64,000 nucleotides of DNA from Streptomyces tsukubensis. Its GTDB lineage: Bacteria; Actinomycetota; Actinomycetes; Streptomycetales; Streptomycetaceae. Shown here piece after piece: positions 26,186 through 34,732 of this stretch. The DNA is taken from positions 2,108,001 to 2,172,000 of the forward strand of contig NZ_CP045178.1 in assembly GCF_009296025.1 (NCBI RefSeq), given 5' to 3'. The notes under the pieces were generated by a model that saw only the letters and a list, made by a program, of their open reading frames with translations, did no database searches and was not told where the DNA came from. Position 1 is the stretch's first letter. The number at the start of each line of letters is the position of its first letter. The translations under genes and the position numbers were made by a program.

Positions 26186-26698
26186 GGGGAGCCACTCCTG
26201 CGGTGGGGGGCGGTCCTGCCTGTCGCGGAACCGCGGCTTTCGATGGGTCGTGCGCCTCCCTGAGCCGGGACGCATCCGCCTCCCGGCGCCGTGGGGGGCC
26301 CGGGAGCACATGCCAGCATTCCCGGCGATACCGGAAACATCACGACGACTACGTTATTTTCGTCGCAGACGGTCCCGCAATCACCACTTCGAGTGCTCGA
26401 CGCGGAGCGGGTGGAGGGTATAAACACGCGCCCGCGAGCCGCCGGAACCCGGCCGGCCTCCGCACCTCAACGGCTCACGGACGGCGCGGAGTTGACGCAT
26501 CGCGGCGAGGGGGCTCGGCGTTGATCGGCGACCATGGACAACGGCGGGCGAATCGCCAGTACCGGCCCCGGAATTCACGCGGAATCACCTGTGAGTGCGC
26601 ACAATCGAAAGAAAATAACAATTTCCGTGCAGCGCGCCTTCTCAATTGCTCCGGGCGCACGCGGGCGCACTACATTCTCCGGGGTCACGGAACGTTGA
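26186..26698. other. divergent promoter region between HAD and ScbR-like genes
   Basis: No gene is supported. Two A+T-richer patches (26332-26372 and 26585-26660) stand out. The first contains the palindrome annotated at 26343-26365. The second precedes the ScbR-like gene and contains TACATT (26671-26676) as a possible -10 box. Promoters for both flanking genes are likely here. Confidence 0.45.
26343..26365. promoter_or_regulatory. operator-like inverted repeat
   Basis: CGACGA (26343-26348) and TCGTCG (26360-26365) flank an A/T-rich centre of 11 nt. It lies between the HAD gene and the ScbR-like regulator, where autoregulation is plausible. The spacing and A/T core suit a TetR-fold dimer, but the assignment is a guess. 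Confidence 0.25.
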
Positions 26699-27343
26699 GT
26701 GAAGGTGGACAACACGTTGCAGGAACGGGCGAGGACAACCCGCAGGTCACTCCTGGAGGCAGCCGCCCTCCTCTTCGCCGAACAGGGGTACGCGGGTACG
26801 AGCGTCAACGACATAAGTGCCAGATCAGGCCGGACCAGTGGCGCTGTCTACTTCCACTACGCCAGCAAGGAGGGTCTGGCCATCGCGGTCGTCGAGGGGC
26901 AGTTCTCGACCTGGCCGGGTCTGGCCGCACGGTACACGGACCGGGCAGAGCCCCCGCTGGAGAAACTGGTCGCCCTGAGCTTCGAGATCGCGCACGCCCT
27001 GGCCGAGGACACCCTGGCCCGCGCGGGCGCACGCCTGTGGGCGGAGCGGGACACGATCGACGCGCGGGTCCCCGATCCTTTCGGCCTCTGGACCACCGCC
27101 ACCACCCGCCTGCTGGCACAGGCCCGCACCGACGGGCATCTCGCGGCCCGGGTACGCCCGGCCAGTACGGCGACCTCGCTCGTCCGCGCCTTCTTCGGCC
27201 TGTGCACCCTCACCGAAGCCCTGGAGGGGCCGCACACCGTCGCCGACCGGCTGGCCGACTGGTGGCTCCTCACTCTGGCCTCGCTCCAGCACCGCCCGGA
27301 CCCGGCCACCCTCCTCACCAGGGCGCGGCCTCGGAGAAGTTGA
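26699..27343 (+). CDS. ScbR/ArpA-like TetR-family regulator
   Basis: About 214 residues from GTG 26699. The N-terminal domain reads ARTTRRSLLEAAALLFAEQGYAGTSVNDISARSGRTSGAVYFHYASKEGLA. The GAVYFHYxSKE pattern with a RAGARLWAERD segment in the ligand domain is the pattern of gamma-butyrolactone-receptor relatives (ScbR, ArpA, CprB). No butyrolactone synthase (AfsA-type) gene is in the window, so it may be an orphan or pseudo-receptor. Alternative starts are GTG 26705 and TTG 26717; the true one is unclear. Confidence 0.8.
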   Translation: MKVDNTLQERARTTRRSLLEAAALLFAEQGYAGTSVNDISARSGRTSGAVYFHYASKEGLAIAVVEGQFSTWPGLAARYTDRAEPPLEKLVALSFEIAHALAEDTLARAGARLWAERDTIDARVPDPFGLWTTATTRLLAQARTDGHLAARVRPASTATSLVRAFFGLCTLTEALEGPHTVADRLADWWLLTLASLQHRPDPATLLTRARPRRS

Positions 27344-27856
27344 GGTCGGGGCCCCGGCTCCCGGCCCACCAGGCATGGTTCCTGCGCCCGTCCGGGCGGG
27401 CACCATCGCGCTGAGCGGCTACGCGGGTCAGCCGCCCGAGCCGGACGCGGATCGGCCTCGCGGGTGATCGCCGTCCGCCGGGACCAGCAGCGAACTGAGA
27501 ACGGCGTACGGCAGCGCCGACACCAGGAACCCGGTGCCGACCCAGGCAGCCCGATCCCATGGGACCACCTGAACCCCCCGCCCCCGCAACGGAGTTCACG
27601 TCCCATCCAGCACTGCCTGGTGGGCGTCGGCCTCCGGGCGTATCCGCGTCGTCACTCAGGCGGAGTGAGAAATCAGCCGCCAGGAGCACAACGCGACAGA
27701 GGCCGACGGCCGTGAACCGCCGACCCCTGCCCGCCGGGCGAGCGGCCACCCACGCCGACCCGGTGGGAACTGTCACGATCCGTTCCGAGCGGACCTCAAG
27801 GGGTCCTTGCGACAAGGGTGTCCGATCAGGCCGTGGGGGCCATAGCGCAAGGACCC
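27344..27856. other. intergenic region upstream of the glnA2 terminator
   Basis: It contains no convincing gene except a possible short remnant on the minus strand (27428-27568) and the glnA2 terminator at its right end. Base composition is lower in G+C than its surroundings around 27470-27700. Confidence 0.35.
27428..27568 (-). pseudogene. possible remnant of a membrane protein gene
   Basis: A 46-codon frame from GTG 27568 to the TGA at 27428. It has one clear hydrophobic helix (AAWVGTGFLVSALPYAVL) followed by a polar tail. It could be the last span of a decayed transporter or a genuine small membrane protein. No good Shine-Dalgarno sequence is seen. Confidence 0.2.
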
Positions 27857-27858
27857 CT
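27799..27858 (-). terminator. long-loop terminator of glnA2
   Basis: A perfect 13-bp stem: 27846-27858 pairs with 27799-27811, with a 34-nt loop between. On the coding strand the 5' arm begins inside the TAG stop codon, so the hairpin forms immediately after translation ends. The same 15-mer containing this arm is found at 2503-2517. Confidence 0.7.
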
Positions 27859-29218
27859 AAAGCACCGGCAGGTTCTTCCGCAGCTCGAAGGCGGTGACCT
27901 CGGAGCGGTACTCCTCCCACTCCGACTTCTTGTTGCGGAGGAAGAAGTCGTACACGTGCTCCCCCAGCGTCTCCGCGACGAGTTCGCTGCGCTCCATCAG
28001 CGTGATGGCCTCGCCGAGGTTCTGCGGCAGCGGCTCGATGCCCATCGCGCGCCGCTCGGCGTCGGAGAGGGCCCACACGTCGTCGTCGGCGCCGGGCGGC
28101 AGCTCGTACCCCTCTTCGATGCCCTTGAGACCGGCGGCGAGGAGCAGGGCGTACGAGAGGTAGGGGTTGCAGCCCGAGTCCAGCGAACGGACCTCGACGC
28201 GCGCCGAGCCGGTCTTGCCCGGCTTGTACATGGGCACCCGGATCAGCGCGGAGCGGTTGTTGTGGCCCCAGCAGATGTACGAGGGGGCCTCGCCGCCCGC
28301 GCCGGCCGTCCGCTCGGAGCCGCCCCAGATGCGCTTGTAGGAGTTGACCCACTGGTTGGTGACGGCCGAGATCTCCGCCGCGTGCCGCAGCAGCCCGGCG
28401 ATGAAGGAGCGGCCGACCTTGGAGAGCTGGTACTCGGCGCCCGACTCGTAGAACGCGTTGCGGTCGCCCTCGAAGAGCGAGAGGTGGGTGTGCATACCGG
28501 AGCCGGGGAACTCGGAGAAGGGCTTCGGCATGAAGGTGGCCTGCACGCCCTGCTCAAGCGCCACCTGCTTCATGACCAGGCGGAACGTCATGATGTTGTC
28601 GGCCGTCGACAGCGCGTCGGCGTACCGGAGGTCGATCTCCTGCTGTCCCGGCGCGCCCTCGTGGTGGCTGAACTCGACGGAGATGCCCATCGACTCCAGC
28701 ATGGTGATGGCCTGGCGCCTGAAGTCCATGCCGACGTTCTGCGGGGTGTGGTCGAAGTAGCCGGAGCTGTCGGCGGGGTCGGGGCGTGAACCGTCCACCG
28801 GCTTGTTCTTGAGCAGGAAGAACTCGATCTCGGGGTGGGTGTAGAAGGTGAACCCGAGGTCGGAGGTCTTGGCCAGGGCCCGCTTCAGTACGTAGCGGGG
28901 GTCCGCGAAGGACGGCGACCCGTCCGGCATCAGGATGTCGCAGAACATCCTGGCCGTACCGGGGGCCTCGGCGCGCCAGGGCAGCACCTGGAAGGTGCCA
29001 GGATCGGGCTTGGCGATCATGTCCGACTCGTAGACCCGTGCGAAACCCTCGATGGCCGAGCCGTCGAAGCCGATGCCCTCGTCGAAGGCCTGCTCAAGTT
29101 CGGCCGGCGCCACGGCGACCGATTTGAGGAAGCCCAGCACATCGGTGAACCACAGGCGCACGAACCGGATGTCGCGCTCCTCCAGCGTACGGAGCACGAA
29201 CTCCTGCTGCTTATCCAT
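27857..29218 (-). CDS. glnA2: glutamine-synthetase-like enzyme (GlnA2 type)
   Basis: 453 residues. It has the GSI-fold landmarks: GFDGSAIEGF near residue 50, the substrate/metal loop around HTHLSLFEG, and WVNSYKRIWG. It lacks the KNLYDLPP segment where GlnA is adenylylated (here EEGYELPPG). The N-terminus MDKQQEFVLRTLEERDIRF matches the Streptomyces GlnA2 group, which is reported to glutamylate polyamines. The product would then feed polyamine use as a nitrogen source, and not ammonia assimilation. ATG 29218 is chosen over an in-frame ATG 20 codons upstream because it aligns with that group's start. Confidence 0.9.
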   Translation of the reverse strand: MDKQQEFVLRTLEERDIRFVRLWFTDVLGFLKSVAVAPAELEQAFDEGIGFDGSAIEGFARVYESDMIAKPDPGTFQVLPWRAEAPGTARMFCDILMPDGSPSFADPRYVLKRALAKTSDLGFTFYTHPEIEFFLLKNKPVDGSRPDPADSSGYFDHTPQNVGMDFRRQAITMLESMGISVEFSHHEGAPGQQEIDLRYADALSTADNIMTFRLVMKQVALEQGVQATFMPKPFSEFPGSGMHTHLSLFEGDRNAFYESGAEYQLSKVGRSFIAGLLRHAAEISAVTNQWVNSYKRIWGGSERTAGAGGEAPSYICWGHNNRSALIRVPMYKPGKTGSARVEVRSLDSGCNPYLSYALLLAAGLKGIEEGYELPPGADDDVWALSDAERRAMGIEPLPQNLGEAITLMERSELVAETLGEHVYDFFLRNKKSEWEEYRSEVTAFELRKNLPVL

Positions 29219-29612
29219 TTCCACCCATCCTTGCTGGTCAAGCCGCCTGCTCTCGCGCCGAGGGACGCACGGGAGCACCTGAGCATCCCACTACACGGTT
29301 TCCGGCGGGTTGCGAACGTAAGGCCGAACGTGTCCCGCTTCGACAACCGCTTCCCGCCCATACTGCCTGTCGGCCGGGGCCTCACGTAACGGCCGGGTTC
29401 CATTGGAGGGAGACACGCCCGGCCGCGCGGCCCGGCGGTGACGGGGCGGGGTGGCCGGGGGCCGTCGTCGTCCCGGACGGTACGCCGTGGTCAAGTGCCC
29501 TACAGCTGGCGGGAATCGGCAAGAATCCCGGAATCCGTATGGCCTCGGACCGGCCTCTTCGGCTTACGATCAGCGGGCCTGCCCGCCACCAAGACGGAGT
29601 AAAGGACACGCC
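29219..29612. other. divergent region between glnA2 and the DUF3105 gene
   Basis: No gene is supported. The stretch 29290-29375 is less G+C-rich and probably holds the glnA2 promoter. GlnR-type direct repeats were looked for and not convincingly seen. AAAGGA precedes the DUF3105 start. Confidence 0.4.
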
Positions 29613-30269
29613 ATGGGTTCCGCCAAAAACACCTCGAAGTCAGCAAACGACCGCAGAGCCCGGATAGCGGAGATGCGTCGGGCGGAACGTTCCCGCGACC
29701 GGCGCAATCGCACGCTCGCGATCACGCTGAGCGCGGTGGTGGTGGCCGGGGTGGTGGGGTTCGGCGCGTTCGTGCTGACCAAGGAGTCGGACGACAGCGA
29801 CAAGGAGAAGGCGGCGGCCTCGGCGCCCGTCGCGGGAGAGAAGAGCTGGGACGCGAAGAAGCTGGGACGCGACCATGTCACAAGACGGGTCGACTATCCG
29901 ATGAACCCCCCGGTCGGCGGTGACCACGACGCGGTCTGGATGAACTGCGACGGCGACGTCTACGACAAGGCGATCCCCGAGGTCAACGCGGTCCACTCGC
30001 TGGAGCACGGCGCGGTGTGGGTCACCTACAACGGTGAGGCCGCCGACGCGGACATCAAGGCGCTCGGCTCGAAGGTCGACAAGACCCCGTACTCGCTGAT
30101 GAGCCCCGTGGCGGACCAGAAGGGCGCGCTGATGCTCAGCGCGTGGGGCAAGCAGGTGACCGTCAAGAGCGCGAAGGACCCTCGGGTGAATCAGTTCTTC
30201 TCCAAGTACGTCCAGGGCCCGCAGACGCCCGAGCCCGGCGCCGCGTGCACGCAGGGGCGCGACGCGTGA
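29613..30269 (+). CDS. DUF3105 membrane-anchored protein
   Basis: 218 residues. A basic, helical N-terminus (ARIAEMRRAERSRDRR) precedes one membrane span at about residues 34-56. The external domain has the DUF3105 pattern: HVTRRVDYPMNPPVGGDHD, then NAVHSLEHGAVWVTY and the ending YVQGPQTPEPGAACTQG. The conserved His residues suggest metal binding. The gene overlaps the DUF305 gene by 4 bp, so the two are translated together. In actinobacteria this pairing is common; the exact role is unknown. Confidence 0.88.
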   Translation: MGSAKNTSKSANDRRARIAEMRRAERSRDRRNRTLAITLSAVVVAGVVGFGAFVLTKESDDSDKEKAAASAPVAGEKSWDAKKLGRDHVTRRVDYPMNPPVGGDHDAVWMNCDGDVYDKAIPEVNAVHSLEHGAVWVTYNGEAADADIKALGSKVDKTPYSLMSPVADQKGALMLSAWGKQVTVKSAKDPRVNQFFSKYVQGPQTPEPGAACTQGRDA

Positions 30270-30907
30270 CCCCGGGGCGCACCACGCGGATCGCGGTCGC
30301 GGTCGCCGCGTTGGCCCTGGTCGCGGGGGGCGCGGTCACGGTGGCGACCGCGCACGACGGCGACGACGACGGGGCGGGCGCGGCTCCCGCCTCCGCATCG
30401 GCCGACGCGGGGTTCGCGCGGGACATGGCGGTCCACCATCAGCAGGCGGTGGAGATGTCCTTCGTCGTCCGCGACCGCACGGACGACGAGGAGATCCGCA
30501 GACTCGCCTACGACATCGCCAACACCCAGGCCAACCAGCGGGGCATGCTGCTTGGCTGGCTCGACATGTGGGGCCTGCCGAAGACGACCGAGGACAAGCC
30601 GATGAAGTGGATGGGCATGCGGAGCCTCCCCGAGGGGAAGGACGGCGCGCTCATGCCGGGCATGGCGACCAGGAAGGAACTGGGTGAGCTGCGCGAGGCG
30701 AAGGGCGAGGACGCCGAGATCCTCTACCTCCAGCTGATGACCGACCACCATCTGGGCGGTCTGCACATGTCCGGCGGGTGCGCGGCGAAGTGCGAGAACC
30801 CGGCGGAGCGCAGGCTGGCCAAGGGTCAGGTGGACTCCCAGCAGTCCGAGGTGGCGCTGATGGAGAAGCTGCTGACGGCCAGGGGGGCCAAGCCTCGGGG
30901 GCAGTGA
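30266..30907 (+). CDS. DUF305 exported protein
   Basis: 213 residues. A signal/anchor sequence (VAVAALALVAGGAVTVAT) is followed by the ferritin-like DUF305 four-helix core. It has the paired His motifs FARDMAVHHQQAVEM near residue 55 and LQLMTDHHLGGLHM near residue 160; these are thought to bind metal, possibly copper. The start GTG overlaps the DUF3105 stop (GTGA). Cys residues (GGCAAKCEN) sit close to the second His motif. Partner of the preceding protein. Confidence 0.88.
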   Translation: MTPGRTTRIAVAVAALALVAGGAVTVATAHDGDDDGAGAAPASASADAGFARDMAVHHQQAVEMSFVVRDRTDDEEIRRLAYDIANTQANQRGMLLGWLDMWGLPKTTEDKPMKWMGMRSLPEGKDGALMPGMATRKELGELREAKGEDAEILYLQLMTDHHLGGLHMSGGCAAKCENPAERRLAKGQVDSQQSEVALMEKLLTARGAKPRGQ

Positions 30908-30930
30908 GGGGGGGGGACGGGCGCGCGCGG

Positions 30931-30970
30931 GGGCTATTGGAATCGGGCGGGGGCTGTTGGAATCGGGCGG
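30931..30970 (+). repeat. 20-bp direct repeat, two copies
   Basis: GGGCTATTGGAATCGGGCGG (30931-30950) is followed directly by a copy with one change (GGGCTGTTGG..., 30951-30970). It is noncoding, between the DUF305 gene and nadE. Confidence 0.85.
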
Positions 30971-31148
30971 GCTGGGGCTGGGGCTCGGGCCGGTTCGGGC
31001 TCGGGTGGGGCGGTACACGCCCGCCCTGGCCCATCCCCGCGCCCCGCGCGCCACACGGCGCACGCCACACGGCGGCTGGCGGCGCGGGTCGGCGGCCGGC
31101 GGGCCCGCCCCTGACCCGCGGACACCCCCTATGCGTCAGAGCGACGAT

Positions 31149-31154
31149 TACACT
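31149..31154 (+). promoter_or_regulatory. -10 box of a probable leaderless nadE mRNA
   Basis: TACACT ends 6 nt before GTG 31161. No Shine-Dalgarno sequence lies in the gap. This supports GTG 31161 and not the upstream ATG 31131. Confidence 0.5.
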
Positions 31155-31160
31155 GCCCGC

Positions 31161-32930
31161 GTGCCTCAACTACGTCTCGCCCTGAATCAGATCGACGCGA
31201 CGGTCGGCGACATCACCGGCAACGCGGAAGCGATCACGCAATGGACCCGGCACTCGGCGGAGCAGGGTGCCCATCTGGTCGCCTTCCCCGAGATGATGCT
31301 GACCGGCTATCCCGTGGAGGACCTGGCACTGCGTGCCTCGTTCGCCGAGGCGTCGAGGGCGGCGCTGCGCGGGCTGGCGGCGCGCCTCGCGGAGGAGGGG
31401 TTCGGTGAACTTCCGGTGATCGTCGGCCATTTGGATCACAGCGCGTCGGCCGCCCACCGGTACGGCGCCCCCGCGGGCTCTCCCCGCAACGCGGCCTCCG
31501 TGCTGCACAGAGGCCGGGTCACCCTCACCTTCGCCAAACACCATCTGCCGAACTACGGGGTCTTCGACGAGTTCCGCTACTTCGTGCCGGGCGACACCAT
31601 GCCGGTGATCCGGGTGCGCGGGGTCGATGTGGCGCTCGCCATCTGCGAGGACCTGTGGCAGGAGGGCGGCCGGGTCCCCGCGGCCCGCACGGCGGGGGCG
31701 GGGCTGCTGATCTCCCTCAACGCCTCCCCGTACGAGCGGGAGAAGAACGACACCCGCCTCGAACTCGTACGGGGGCGCGCACGGCAGGCGGGGTGCACGA
31801 CGGCGTACGTCGCCATGGTGGGCGGCCAGGACGAACTGGTCTTCGACGGCGACACCATCGTGGTCGACAAGGGCGGCGAAGTCGTGGCGCGGGCGCCGCA
31901 GTTCGTGGAGGGCTGCGCGGTACTCGACCTGGAGCTGCCTGCGGCCGGTGACACCGCGCCTTCCGGGGTGGTCGACGACGGGCTCCGGATCGACCACGTC
32001 GTGCTGTCACAGGAACCGACGCCCGGTCGCACGCCCGAGCCTGTGCGGGCGCCGGGGATCGCGGACCGGCTGGAGCGCGACGAGGAGGTGTACTCCGCGC
32101 TCGTGACGGGGCTGCGCGCGTACGTCAGGAAGAACGGTTTCCGCTCCGTGCTGATCGGTGTCTCCGGCGGGATCGACTCGGCGCTGACGGCCGCCATCGC
32201 CTGCGACGCGCTGGGCGCGGAGAACGTGCACGGCGTCTCCATGCCGTCGAAGTACTCGTCGGAGCACTCCAAGGACGACGCGGCGGAGCTGGCCAGGCGT
32301 ACCGGCCTGCACTACAGGACCGTGGCGATCGGCCCGATGTTCGACGCGTACATGGGGGCGCTGGAGCTCACCGGCCTCGCCGAGGAGAACCTCCAGGCGA
32401 GGCTGCGCGGTACGACGCTGATGGCGATCTCCAACGAGGAGGGCCATCTCGTACTCGCCCCTGGCAACAAGTCGGAGCTGGCGGTCGGCTATTCGACACT
32501 GTACGGGGACGCGGTCGGCGGGTACGGCCCGATCAAGGACGTGTACAAGACGTCGGTCTTCCGGCTGGCACGGTGGCGCAACCGGGCGGCCGAGGAGCGC
32601 GGTCGGCAGCCCCCGATCCCGGAGAACACCCTCACCAAGCCGCCGAGCGCGGAGCTGCGCCCGGGGCAGGTGGACACGGACTCGCTCCCCGACTACGACG
32701 TACTGGACGGAATTCTGGAGCTGTACGTCGACCGGGACCAGGGGCTGGAGGCCGTGGTGGCGGCCGGTTTCGACGCGGGGACGGTGACGCGGGTGCTGCG
32801 GATGGTGGACGCGGCGGAGTACAAGCGCCGCCAGTACCCGCCGGGCACGAAGATCTCCCCGAAGGGGTTCGGCAAGGACCGCCGACTGCCGATCAGCAGT
32901 GGCTGGCGCGAGTCGGGGGCACCGGGCTAG
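31161..32930 (+). CDS. nadE: glutamine-dependent NAD+ synthetase
   Basis: 589 residues. The N-terminal nitrilase-type glutaminase domain (about 1-270) has the catalytic Glu (AFPEMMLTGYP), Lys (KHHLPNYG) and Cys (AICEDLW). The C-terminal synthetase domain has the ATP loop GVSGGIDSA, the KSELAVGYSTLYGD segment and SPKGFGKDRRLPI. It amidates deamido-NAD+ with ammonia tunnelled from glutamine, the last step of NAD+ synthesis. The frame is open further upstream, but GTG 31161 gives the family N-terminus (VPQLRLALNQID). The 3' end is duplicated with its stop. Confidence 0.94.
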   Translation: MPQLRLALNQIDATVGDITGNAEAITQWTRHSAEQGAHLVAFPEMMLTGYPVEDLALRASFAEASRAALRGLAARLAEEGFGELPVIVGHLDHSASAAHRYGAPAGSPRNAASVLHRGRVTLTFAKHHLPNYGVFDEFRYFVPGDTMPVIRVRGVDVALAICEDLWQEGGRVPAARTAGAGLLISLNASPYEREKNDTRLELVRGRARQAGCTTAYVAMVGGQDELVFDGDTIVVDKGGEVVARAPQFVEGCAVLDLELPAAGDTAPSGVVDDGLRIDHVVLSQEPTPGRTPEPVRAPGIADRLERDEEVYSALVTGLRAYVRKNGFRSVLIGVSGGIDSALTAAIACDALGAENVHGVSMPSKYSSEHSKDDAAELARRTGLHYRTVAIGPMFDAYMGALELTGLAEENLQARLRGTTLMAISNEEGHLVLAPGNKSELAVGYSTLYGDAVGGYGPIKDVYKTSVFRLARWRNRAAEERGRQPPIPENTLTKPPSAELRPGQVDTDSLPDYDVLDGILELYVDRDQGLEAVVAAGFDAGTVTRVLRMVDAAEYKRRQYPPGTKISPKGFGKDRRLPISSGWRESGAPG

Positions 32931-32952
32931 CGAGTCGGGGGCGCCGGGCCAG
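32909..32952 (+). repeat. 22-bp tail duplication of nadE
   Basis: 32909-32930, ending with the TAG stop, is followed immediately by a 22-bp copy (32931-32952), 20 of 22 identical. The copy has CAG in place of TAG. Confidence 0.85.
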
Positions 32953-33102
32953 GCATCAGGCGGGCGCCCCGCTTGGCCCGGGGGGGCACCCCGTGTGCCC
33001 CCCGGGGGGCGTCCCGCGTGCCGCGCGCCCTGCGGCGCCCCGCGCACCCGCCGGAGGGCCGCCCTTTCCCCCCCTCCCCACCCCTCCCCTACAGCCGGGC
33101 GA

Positions 33103-34329
33103 TCACCCGACCGGGCTCCGCTCCGCCTCCCGCGAGGCGGGCGTGGACGAGGCGATGACACGCGAGGAGCCCGAGCCGTCCTTCCCGCTGCGGCGGTCGA
33201 GTCCACCCGCCGTCAGGGCGACGGCCAGGCCGACCGCGGCGAGGACGGCTCCTACAAGGGTGGGTGAGGTCCAGCCCCAGCCCGCGGAGATGGCCACCCC
33301 GCCGATCCAGGCGCCGCCCGCGTTGGCGAGGTTGAAGGCCGCCTGGTTGGAGGCGGACGCGAGGGTCGGGGCCGCCTTGGCCTTCTGCATCACCAGCATC
33401 TGGAGCGGTGTCGTGGTCATGAAGCCGACGGCGCCGAGGACCACGACGGTGACCATGCCCGCCCACTTCATCTCGGCGGTGAAGTGGAAGACGACGAGGA
33501 CCACGGCGAGCGCGGCGAGTGAGCCGTACAGCGTGGGGCGCAGCGCCCGGTCGGCGAGCGGGCCCACGACGAGGACGCCGAGGGTCATACCGATGCCGAA
33601 GAGGGCGAGGACAAGGGTGACGGAGGACTCGCCGAACCCCATCACCTCGGTGGTGATCGACGCCAGGTAGCTGTAGACGGCGAAGACGCCCGCGAAGCCG
33701 AAGACTGCGGTGAGCAGGCCGAGCAGGACCTGCCTGTTGCCGAGGGTGCGCAGCTCGCGGCCGAGGCTGTTGCGGGAGTCGTGCGGGATGTCGGGGACCA
33801 GCCGGGCGAGGGCGGCCAGGGCGACGAGCCCGATGACGGCGACGACGAGGAAGGTGGCCCGCCAGCCGAGGTGCTGTCCGAGGAGGGTGGCCATGGGGAC
33901 GCCCACGACGTTGGCGACGGTGAGCCCGAGGAACATCCTGGCGACGGCCCTGCCCTGCCTGCCCTCGCGTACGAGGCGTGCGGCGACCAGTGAGGCGACG
34001 CCGAAGAAGGCTCCGTGCGGGAGTCCGGCGAAGACGCGGGCCGCGGCGAGCAGCCCGAAGTTGGGGGCCAGGGCCGAGGCCAGGTTCCCCACGGTGAACA
34101 GACCCATGAGCAGCAGGAGCATCCGCTTGCGCGGGACACGGTTACCAAGGGCGGTCAGCAGCGGGGCACCGATGACGACGCCGATGGCGTACGCGGAGAC
34201 GAGGTAGCCGGCGGTGGGGACGGAGGTACCGAGATCGTCCGCGACGTTGGGCATCAGGCCCATCATCACGAATTCGGTCGTACCGATGCCGAATGCGGAG
34301 ATGGCCAGCGCGAGCAGGGCCACAGGCAT
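33103..34329 (-). CDS. MFS transporter (DHA1, arabinose-efflux-like)
   Basis: 408 residues with twelve predicted membrane spans. GIGTTEFVMMGLMPNVADDLG in span 1 is the DHA1 signature of AraJ/YdhP-type exporters. The conserved A-loop is seen around NRVPRKRMLLL. The substrate is unknown; such pumps export sugars or drugs. AAGGGA precedes ATG 34329. The 403-bp upstream gap contains a 15-bp palindrome. Not obviously in an operon. Confidence 0.9.
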   Translation of the reverse strand: MPVALLALAISAFGIGTTEFVMMGLMPNVADDLGTSVPTAGYLVSAYAIGVVIGAPLLTALGNRVPRKRMLLLLMGLFTVGNLASALAPNFGLLAAARVFAGLPHGAFFGVASLVAARLVREGRQGRAVARMFLGLTVANVVGVPMATLLGQHLGWRATFLVVAVIGLVALAALARLVPDIPHDSRNSLGRELRTLGNRQVLLGLLTAVFGFAGVFAVYSYLASITTEVMGFGESSVTLVLALFGIGMTLGVLVVGPLADRALRPTLYGSLAALAVVLVVFHFTAEMKWAGMVTVVVLGAVGFMTTTPLQMLVMQKAKAAPTLASASNQAAFNLANAGGAWIGGVAISAGWGWTSPTLVGAVLAAVGLAVALTAGGLDRRSGKDGSGSSRVIASSTPASREAERSPVG

Positions 34330-34492
34330 GAGGAGTCCCTTTCGGGGCGGGTGGAGCGGAGATCACAAGGGGACGGGCGGCGCGCGCACCATTGCGGGCG
34401 GCCGCACGACCGGACCGGCCCCTTACCGACACTGGCAGCAGCTACTGGTAGGTGCGGCCAGGGACAGGACAGGACCGGTTCGGTCTATTTAA

Positions 34493-34507
34493 GTTCCCCC
34501 TGGGAAC
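34493..34507. promoter_or_regulatory. palindrome GTTCCCnnnGGGAAC
   Basis: A perfect 6-bp inverted repeat with 3-nt spacer in a less G+C-rich segment (TATTTAAG adjacent), ~165 bp before the MFS start. It is a plausible operator. The rest of the gap 34330-34732 shows no gene. Confidence 0.35.
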
Positions 34508-34732
34508 AAAGACTCTCAGGTCGTGGATTCCCGCTCGTGAACGCGGGATGTCGCCGACGTAGCGAGTCCTGCGGTCTACGTCACTCACAGTGGCCCGGGG
34601 CGGCCCGCACCGAGGTGCGGCCACTGGGCAAAGGGCCGCCGCGCGGGGGCGGTTGCCGCCCGCGACACGCCCCCGGAGAGGGGTGGCCGCGCCACAGGCG
34701 GCCAGACACACGTCAGGCGGACGTGACTCGTC

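Noticed and set aside
29219..29400. GlnR box upstream of glnA2
   Set aside because: The GTnAC and GAAAC half-sites could not be found at the right spacing.
30930..31130. CRISPR-like repeats (20-bp doublet and similar)
   Set aside because: Only two copies, adjacent with no spacers, and no cas genes; it is a simple tandem duplication.
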